Below are positions 12,779 through 18,897 of a DNA stretch of 18,897 nt, piece by piece. Both the position numbers and the translations under genes were made by a program. Below the pieces are notes generated by a model. The model was not told the origin of the DNA and made no database searches. It saw only the letters and a program-made list of their open reading frames with translations. Origin of the DNA: Salpingoeca rosetta (taxonomy: Eukaryota; Opisthokonta; Choanoflagellata; Craspedida; Salpingoecidae); the NCBI RefSeq assembly GCF_000188695.1, contig NW_004754930.1, positions 1,362,017 through 1,380,913 on the forward strand, read 5' to 3'. Each line of letters opens with the position of its first letter. Within the stretch, counting starts at the first letter, position 1.

Positions 12779-15346
12779 ATGCTACGCAGCACGCAGCAAC
12801 ACAATTCGACGCCCACAGCGGTGTTCATCTCGTTTGAGGCATCGGACGCCGGTGCGCAGGCGCGTGCGCTGCAACGGCGCCTGCGCGACGAACAGGTGTG
12901 CGACGCCGTGTTCATGAGCCCGCCACTCGCCCACCGCAACAGCCACGAGGCCATCCACGCAGCATGCAGCATCATCAAGAACGTCGACGTCATCATCATG
13001 CTCGGCTCCGAGCTGTACGGGCACCGCTCTGCAGAGCGGTTCAGCTCACACGAGGAGCTGCGCTTCATCCTCAAGGAAAAGGCAAATAAGCACACGTGCC
13101 TCGTGCACATGTGCACCAGCTTCCGCGACACAGCAACAGAGGCGCTCCTCGCCCAGACCGAGCACCACTCCTTCTTGTGGCTGGAAGCAGCTGACCCAGA
13201 AGCACGCAACACGCCACCAGAGGGTCTCATTCAGACCATCCGCGAGCTGGTCGCACGCCCCCACTCACCACCACCACCACAAGATCACTGGCAGCCACAG
13301 CACTATCAACCACCCCTCACGCATGAGCTTGTTGTGCCACCTACGATCGACAGCACCGCTCACGTGAGCGCTCTCTCCCAGCGCCCATGGACGGGGCCAC
13401 AGTCGCCCAGCCCGGCACTGTACCAACCCCACCAACATCACCAACACCACCATGACTACCACCACCACCTCTCAGTAACAGCACCAGTGTCACACACTCA
13501 ATCGCCGGCAATGACGCCACCACAGCAACGCCGACTTCGACGTGGTCGCTCCGCCTCTGTGCCCAGACCACCACCGCAGGCACCCTCGGCCTCCATGTCA
13601 CCTGCTGGATCGCACGAAGCGCTCACGACGATTCCGGAGGAAGGGATCTTCACGCTAGCCCTGAGGCGAACTGTCAGCCTCGAGGAAGGCTTGGTGGGAC
13701 CATCCCTGGCTAGAAGAAGTGGCGATAGCGACAGCAGCAACGAAACCCTGCTATCCGACGACGAACAGTGTGGCAATGGCAACGACGACAATTGCTACGA
13801 TGGGGGTTGTGAGTGTTCGAATCACGCGGAACGCTCGCCACGCAACACGCAGCAGCAGCAGCCACAGCAGCAGCCAGCTGGTGATGCCTCAACTTCAGCT
13901 CGGCGTCGCGGGCGGGCACGCAGCCTCTCAGATGCGGTTCCCCCACATCCATCCGTCTTCATCCAGCCGCCAGAGCTCGACAACAGTGACAACGACGACA
14001 GCGGCAACGGCAGCAACGACAGCAGCAACCACAACGACGGCGCTGTCAAGAACAAACTTGACAACAGCGATGGCAACGGCAACAGCGGCAACGCCAGCAA
14101 GCACAACAACGCTGGAAACAACGACGACACCAACGATGACAGCAACGACGAACATGACACGAGCAGCATAGACAAGGACACGCGCGCTGCGGTGAAGGCA
14201 ACCGTTGAGCCAATCCTGGGCTACCTGAGCCGCAACATCAACGACCCCAGGCGCTATGTGCAAGGACTTGCCTCCCTCATCACATACTTGCATGAGCAGC
14301 CAGCGGAAGTGTCTGCGTGTGTCTGCAGGGACCGCAAGGGCCGCTACAGCATCATGGCCGCCATGCGGGCCCACGGCAGCAACCGCACCCTGCAGCGCCT
14401 CGGTTGCTACGTCTTCAAACACCTGGCCAACCTCTGCTTCAGTGACGACGACGGTGATGACGACCGCGACGAAGATGTCGACATGGACAACGACGCCACC
14501 AGCAACCACCACCACGAAGACGAAGACGAAGACGAAGACGAGGAGGAGCGAGACCTGCGCGCGTTCTTCATGGTGGTGCCATCGGTGGTGCTGCTGGCAA
14601 TGTGGCAGCATCAGGACGACAGCGGCGTGCAGAAGTACGCGTGTCAGATGCTGGAGGTGATGGTGCGGGCCGACAAGCAGGTGCGACAGCGTGTGCTGCA
14701 GAATGCGGGTGTCTCCGCCGTCACCATGGCCCTGAATGAACACCCGCTGAACATCTACGTGCAGGCCGCTGGCTGTGCGGTCCTGTCCACCATGGCGCGC
14801 TTCCAAGACCAGGGACTCTGCGAGATTGTCACCACGCGCGGCCCAGCGCTCATGCTTGAGGCCTTGGAGTACCATGGCAACGACGCACACGTTGTGGGTG
14901 TCGTGTGCAACTGTCTGGCCAGCATTGTGGAAGGAGCGCGTCGCGTGCACGAGCGGCAGCAGCAACGCCGATGCCAACCCCGCCACGGCCGCCATAGGGG
15001 CGAGCTAATCAGCCACAAGGCCAGCACGGCCATTGCGGAGGTGCTGAGCGTGGAGTGGACGTGCACCACAACGGCAGCGGTGATGGATGCCATGAGCAAT
15101 CACCGCCTCGATGCTGTGATGCAGGAGATGGGCTTGCGCGCTTTGCTCAGCCTGCAGCCTCAGTTGTCGCTGCAGCACGATACCGAGCACGATCAAGATA
15201 CGCCCCGACGCAGCAACAGTACACCCGCAAACATTCACGTCGTACGTGCGCAGCTTCGGGACGTGGCAACCATGACCATGCAGCAATTCTCAGCCCTGAA
15301 CGACATCGTGGTGCTGTGCCGGCGTCTTCTACACATTGCGCCTTGA
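12779..15346 (+). CDS. TIR domain protein with C-terminal armadillo/HEAT-like region
   Basis: A single exon of 855 residues; the ATG at 12779 is the first in-frame ATG and has a GCC context. Residues about 12-160 form a TIR domain: TAVFISFEASDAGAQARAL (first strand and helix), IIKNVDVIIMLGSELY (central strand), HEELRFILKEKA and SFLWLEA. Glu93 in HEEL aligns with the catalytic Glu of NAD-cleaving TIRs such as SARM1. Residues about 165-470 are disordered, rich in His, Pro, Ser, Gln and Asn/Asp, with RSASVP (Ser260) and RARSLS (Ser384) motifs. Residues about 471-855 are helical repeats (LQRLGCYVFKHLANLCF, YACQMLEVMVRADKQVRQ, AAGCAVLSTMARF), interrupted by an acidic loop at about 555-597. No signal peptide or membrane segment is seen, so it is probably cytosolic. 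TIR-NADases and TIR adaptors act in innate immunity and cell death. NADase activity is inferred, not shown. Confidence 0.85.
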   Translation: MLRSTQQHNSTPTAVFISFEASDAGAQARALQRRLRDEQVCDAVFMSPPLAHRNSHEAIHAACSIIKNVDVIIMLGSELYGHRSAERFSSHEELRFILKEKANKHTCLVHMCTSFRDTATEALLAQTEHHSFLWLEAADPEARNTPPEGLIQTIRELVARPHSPPPPQDHWQPQHYQPPLTHELVVPPTIDSTAHVSALSQRPWTGPQSPSPALYQPHQHHQHHHDYHHHLSVTAPVSHTQSPAMTPPQQRRLRRGRSASVPRPPPQAPSASMSPAGSHEALTTIPEEGIFTLALRRTVSLEEGLVGPSLARRSGDSDSSNETLLSDDEQCGNGNDDNCYDGGCECSNHAERSPRNTQQQQPQQQPAGDASTSARRRGRARSLSDAVPPHPSVFIQPPELDNSDNDDSGNGSNDSSNHNDGAVKNKLDNSDGNGNSGNASKHNNAGNNDDTNDDSNDEHDTSSIDKDTRAAVKATVEPILGYLSRNINDPRRYVQGLASLITYLHEQPAEVSACVCRDRKGRYSIMAAMRAHGSNRTLQRLGCYVFKHLANLCFSDDDGDDDRDEDVDMDNDATSNHHHEDEDEDEDEEERDLRAFFMVVPSVVLLAMWQHQDDSGVQKYACQMLEVMVRADKQVRQRVLQNAGVSAVTMALNEHPLNIYVQAAGCAVLSTMARFQDQGLCEIVTTRGPALMLEALEYHGNDAHVVGVVCNCLASIVEGARRVHERQQQRRCQPRHGRHRGELISHKASTAIAEVLSVEWTCTTTAAVMDAMSNHRLDAVMQEMGLRALLSLQPQLSLQHDTEHDQDTPRRSNSTPANIHVVRAQLRDVATMTMQQFSALNDIVVLCRRLLHIAP
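14444..14552 (+). repeat. Acidic low-complexity insert in the armadillo-like region
   Basis: Here the TIR-ARM gene encodes an Asp/Glu-rich loop, including alternating Glu-Asp and a short His run, between two helical segments. The codons are imperfect GAC/GAA mixes, unlike the pure GAT tracts of the LRR gene, so the insert looks older. Confidence 0.85.
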
Positions 15347-15875
15347 GGGTCTGATCAGGATGGTTATGGTGAGGGGTGGAGTTGTTTATGATGATGGCGA
15401 AGTGATGGTGCTCTGAGAGCTCTGTGTTGTTTTCTTCTTCTCTTTGGGTTTTGTATCTGCAATTGCATTCATAGTCGAAGTAGGTCAGGGTTAGGGCTGT
15501 ATTGTTTGACGGTGTTCATGCATGACATCACGGAATTACGTCTGTCGTTTGAATCGGTGGGTCTAAGCTGCTGCTTGGCAGCAGACATTACTCCCTGCTC
15601 TTGTGCACGTTGAAGGCACGCAAGTAAACAACACAACAAGCAAACAAACAATGGAATCAGAACACAGGCGGCAGTGGGCGCGTGTGTGTTGGCAGCTGCT
15701 TCCTCACATTAATCTCATCGCAGACTTGATGTCGCGTTTAATGGCATGATGTGACGTGAATGCAAAGTAACGACATGTCTCATGCATCAATGCCAGCAAG
15801 GGGGGGGGGGGAACAACAGCAAAATCAGCAACGGTGTACAGTGCCAGTATACACAGGAGGCACAGTGTCGTGGGC
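15347..15875. other. Convergent intergenic region
   Basis: The 529 bp between the stops of two converging genes should hold both 3'UTRs. It contains a G12 run at 15800-15811 and otherwise unique sequence. No gene or RNA was recognised, and no clear AATAAA was seen. Confidence 0.5.
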
Positions 15876-18313
15876 TCATCCACCGACTTGCTGGAGCATT
15901 GCGGCGCGGGCTTCCGCGTCTGGCACCGTGGCAGCAAACACACGAATGAACGCCTGGATCGGTCGAAGCTGCACGCCATGACAAGAAAACAAACGACGTA
16001 TGGGGTGTTGTGAGTGCATGATCATGTGATTGGGGTGCACCAGCTGAGTTGGGGAGCTCACGCCTTGCGCAGGCGACGATTGTGCCATGGACGCATGTAC
16101 AGAACGCACGAGCACACGCGGAAGGAAAGACCAAGGTGGCGAGCAGCCACGCTCAGAGAGGCAACAACGCACCCAGACAAACAAACAAGCAAACACAGAC
16201 AAAACGAACAGACAGACAAACAAAACAGACAAAACAAGAAAAAACAAAACAAACGAACAGACAGACAAACAAACAACCAGACAGACAGACAGAGAGACAA
16301 AACAGACACAGACAGACGGACAGACAAAACAGACACAGACAGACAGAGAGACAAACAAACAAACAAACAAACAAACAAGCAGACATACACACATTCCATC
16401 CATCCATCCATCCATCCTTCATCACACGCGAGCAGAGTTAAATGCGGCAAGGGGGTGCATACCATCGGCAGCATTGCTTTGGGTACGGCATTGAGCAGGC
16501 GGTGCAAGAGTGCCGAGATGGGCGAGAAGAGCGGCAATAAACCGGCGCATTCGTCGCTACATTGCACCACATTCACAAGTGGACAACCAATTTCGCTCAG
16601 GTGAATGAAATGGGTGGCCAAACAGGAAATGCACGCACAAGCAGCGAGTAGCATAGATTCACAGACACAGACAGGCAGGTAGGCAGAAAGATACGGAGAC
16701 ACACGCACACGCACGCACTCACACACACACACATACACACACACACGCACGCACGTTGAGCTCACCTTCGTTGCAGCACGTACTGCAGGAGCAGTAGAAG
16801 CGAGCACATGGATACTCGCAAGGAGAAGATGGCAACATCTGCTTCCTCAGCAACGCGCGTATCGCGTTTGCTCAGCGCCTACACGAAAAAACCAGACGCA
16901 ACCAGGCAACGGTTGTCTCAAATGTTAGCCTGAGAAGGAAGACAACTCGCGCAACCTCAACCACAACAACCGCGCAACTCGTCGAACTGCCACCATGCCC
17001 GTCCTCCTCACTCACATTTACAAACACACACACACACACACACACACATACATACACACGTACACACACACGCACATCCATACACACACAACCACACGCG
17101 CACACAATACAACATGGCACAAAACAACACAGCGCACACACACATACACACACACACGCACACATGCGCACACACACACACACACACACAACTGCGCTCG
17201 TACCAGAATGCTTGCGATCAAAGTAGCGACTGCCTTTGATACGAGACGCTGCTTGGCAAGATAGCGAAGCGCAAGCGGGCCATCCGCCAAGTGCGGGATG
17301 CACGAGATCACGTACGCAGCGTGGCGCATGACAAATGCAGAGTCCAGGTCATGCTCCGTGTTGCACATCTGGTCCGAGGCGAGGTCAGCACTTGGCATGA
17401 CATCCACCAGCGGCTGGTAACTGGACATGGACTCCTCCACCATCTCCGGCATTGTTGCACAAAAGGAGGCCATCGTGTCCGGAAAAGCGTCCCACAGGTC
17501 GCACAGCACGTGGAAGCACGGCACCGAGGAGGCGGATTCGCTCTCCAGCACCTGCGTGACGAGGGCCAGCAGGTCCTGGAGGTCTGCGCTCGCTGTTCGC
17601 ATGACCTCCCGGGTGTGCGACCAGTTGGCGTTGGCATGCACATGCTGTGACGCTGCCGTGTACACATGCAGCACGGTCTGCTTCATCTCCTCGTTCTGCA
17701 CCGCACGATAGCTGCCGACGCCGTGTATCATCTCTGTCCACGCCTCCAGCAGCTCCTGTGTGTCCGCGTGCTGCGTCAGCTGCAGCAGGGCCACCGCGGT
17801 TTCGGTGAACAGGACCTGGCCCGCGTCTTCCGCCACTTCGTCCAGGCTCGTCGTGCCATCCATGGTGAACGCAACGCAGCGCAGCACGCGCAGGCAGTCA
17901 ATGTAGAGCGCCGAGGACGGCAGCGCCCGCAGGATGACGGTGCTGTGCAAGTACGTGACGGCGAGCTTGTACAGGTCAAACAACTCCCGCAGCTCCTTGG
18001 CCTGTGCGCTCGACGGGTGGTTGCGACGCGAGACCAGCGACAGGAGCGTGTGCAGTCGGCCAATGTACTCCGGTATCCACTCCCGCACCTCGCCAACAAA
18101 CACCGCAGAACACTGCGTTGTGTCATGCCATGTTGGACGTGTTGTGTGCGAGTTGTGTTATGTGTGTTTTTGTATGTTGAGCATGTGAGGGAGAGTGTAG
18201 AAAGCAAGAGGGCAGGGATGAAAACATCAGCTGCATGAAAAAACAATACACAGCATCCGGCCAGCGATACTCATCACCAGACACAGAGAGACGAACGAAC
18301 AAACGGACAAAAG

Positions 18314-18354
<41 letters not shown>

Positions 18355-18669
18355 GACAGACACACACACGTGGCAGAATGCAAGCACCTGTTGCAGATAC
18401 TCGACGGATTCTTGCGGCCACTGCTCCTTGATGGTGTGCGAGGTGTGCGTTTGATCAATATCTGACAGTACTGCCTCCAGCGGGGAATGCGGGCGAATGC
18501 CGAGGGCAGAAGGCGTGCATGACTGCTCCAGTGTTTGTGGGCGAACGCGCTGCAGGCCTGCGAGGAGCAGGTATGCCTTGGCCATCACATCGACACTCTG
18601 TCGTTGTTGGATGCACCTGGTTTCAGCAAGCAGAGCGTAAATTGTCGTACAAGTCATGCGAGGGCCGCA
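15876..18669 (-). CDS. HEAT-like helical protein, six 3' exons (5' end outside window)
   Basis: Exons in transcript order are 18669-18388, 18112-17204, 16878-16766, 16595-16463, 16151-16062 and 15968-15876 (TGA). Phases agree throughout and give 539 residues. Donors include GTACGA, GTGAGC and GTATGC; acceptors include TTGCAG and TTTTTTCGTGTAG. The protein is almost entirely amphipathic helices with Leu/Ala repeats, for example [46 protein letters not shown] and [18 protein letters not shown]. It ends [20 protein letters not shown]...QQVGG. This is typical of the C-terminal half of a HEAT-repeat solenoid. An importin-beta-family karyopherin (exportin or transportin) fits the overall look, but I cannot assign a member, and other HEAT proteins remain possible. 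No signal peptide or membrane segment is seen. The upstream exon(s) lie beyond the right edge. Confidence 0.75.
16170..16418. repeat. Mixed GACA/AACA and CCAT repeats in an intron
   Basis: Degenerate acag and acaaa units (16170-16385), including a clean AAAC run at 16348-16379, are followed by ccat units at 16396-16418. They fill most of the 16152-16462 intron of the HEAT-like gene. In the gene's sense they read TGTC/TGTT and then ATGG. Confidence 0.93.
16689..16755. repeat. CA/CG-rich tract near a donor
   Basis: In the sense of the minus-strand gene this is TG-rich sequence starting about 10 bp after the donor GTGAGC (16765-16760) of the 16596-16765 intron. Confidence 0.88.
17025..17190. 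repeat. CA-rich tract near a donor
   Basis: A series of CA runs with TA and CG interruptions lies in the 16879-17203 intron of the HEAT-like gene. In the sense direction it is TG-rich and starts about 14 bp after the donor CTG|GTACGA. Confidence 0.92.
18316..18369. repeat. CA and CAGA microsatellite near a donor
   Basis: A CA run, then CAGA units, then CA again lie in the 18113-18387 intron. In the sense direction this is TG/TGTC-rich sequence about 20 bp after the donor CAG|GTGCTT. Confidence 0.93.
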
Positions 18670-18739
18670 CTGCAATGAGCGACGACGAAAATATGCAAGC
18701 ACATGAACAAACTCAAGCAAGCACACCGAAACACAGGCA

Positions 18740-18815
18740 CATGAAAACAAATTCACAGGCACAGAAACACACAAATTCACAGGCACAGAAACACACAAAT
18801 GCACAGGTACAGAAA
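18740..18815. repeat. ~24-bp tandem repeat, about three copies
   Basis: The unit contains attcacaggcacagaaaca. Two near-identical copies are followed by a third diverged copy (tgcacaggtacagaaa). It lies in the intron upstream of the exon starting at 18669. Confidence 0.85.
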
Positions 18816-18839
18816 AGCAAATTCAAAAGGACACGCAAA

Positions 18840-18840
<1 letters not shown>

Positions 18841-18895
<55 letters not shown>
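18841..18895. repeat. (CA)27 microsatellite at the right edge
   Basis: A CA run ends two bases before the window end. In the sense of the HEAT-like gene the edge reads AG|GTGTGT, so the tract may begin at the donor of the next upstream exon. The exon itself is outside the window. Confidence 0.93.

Positions 18896-18897
<2 letters not shown>

Noticed and set aside
16170..16418. CRISPR-like or satellite array
   Set aside because: Units are 4-5 bp simple repeats without spacers, located inside a spliceosomal intron.

Overview
The window looks like nuclear DNA from a microsatellite-rich unicellular eukaryote, most likely a choanoflagellate or another unicellular holozoan; this lineage call is inference. 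The supporting signs are spliceosomal introns with GT..AG ends, genes carrying homopolymer and minisatellite tracts, an animal-type cytosolic Hsp70, a monoamine oxidase with a C-terminal tail anchor, and a TIR protein with armadillo-like repeats. Nothing prokaryotic is visible.

Layout, left to right. (1) 229-4759, minus: probably one large gene in two pieces. Its N-terminal part (3697-4759) and its leucine-rich-repeat part (229-3173) are joined by a minisatellite that codes for the same 15-16 residue repeat on both sides. Between them lies about 523 bp (3174-3696) of unrelated, unstructured sequence that looks like gap filler or an insertion. (2) 4760-6535: 5' flank and intergenic DNA. (3) 6536-8470, minus: an intact single-exon cytosolic Hsp70 of 644 codons, with a candidate 5'UTR intron. 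(4) 9009-12061, minus: an eight-exon monoamine-oxidase-like flavoenzyme. I reconstructed the exons by splice sites, phase and family pattern. The covalent-FAD cysteine is present, but a segment of the substrate domain is missing exactly where two microsatellites meet. (5) 12062-12778: a shared intergenic region between divergent genes. (6) 12779-15346, plus: a single-exon 855-residue protein with an N-terminal TIR domain, a long disordered linker and a C-terminal armadillo/HEAT-like region, the reverse of the SARM1 order. (7) 15876-18669 and beyond the right edge, minus: the last six visible exons of an alpha-helical HEAT-like protein, possibly a karyopherin.

The most general signal is in the introns. 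Nearly every reconstructed intron carries a sense-strand TG-rich tract near its 5' splice site, and some also carry a CA tract near the 3' splice site, so the transcript could fold or recruit UG-binding splicing factors. The strongest single-gene novelty is the TIR-linker-armadillo protein, which keeps the position of the catalytic glutamate of NAD-cleaving TIR domains and sits head-to-head with the amine oxidase gene.
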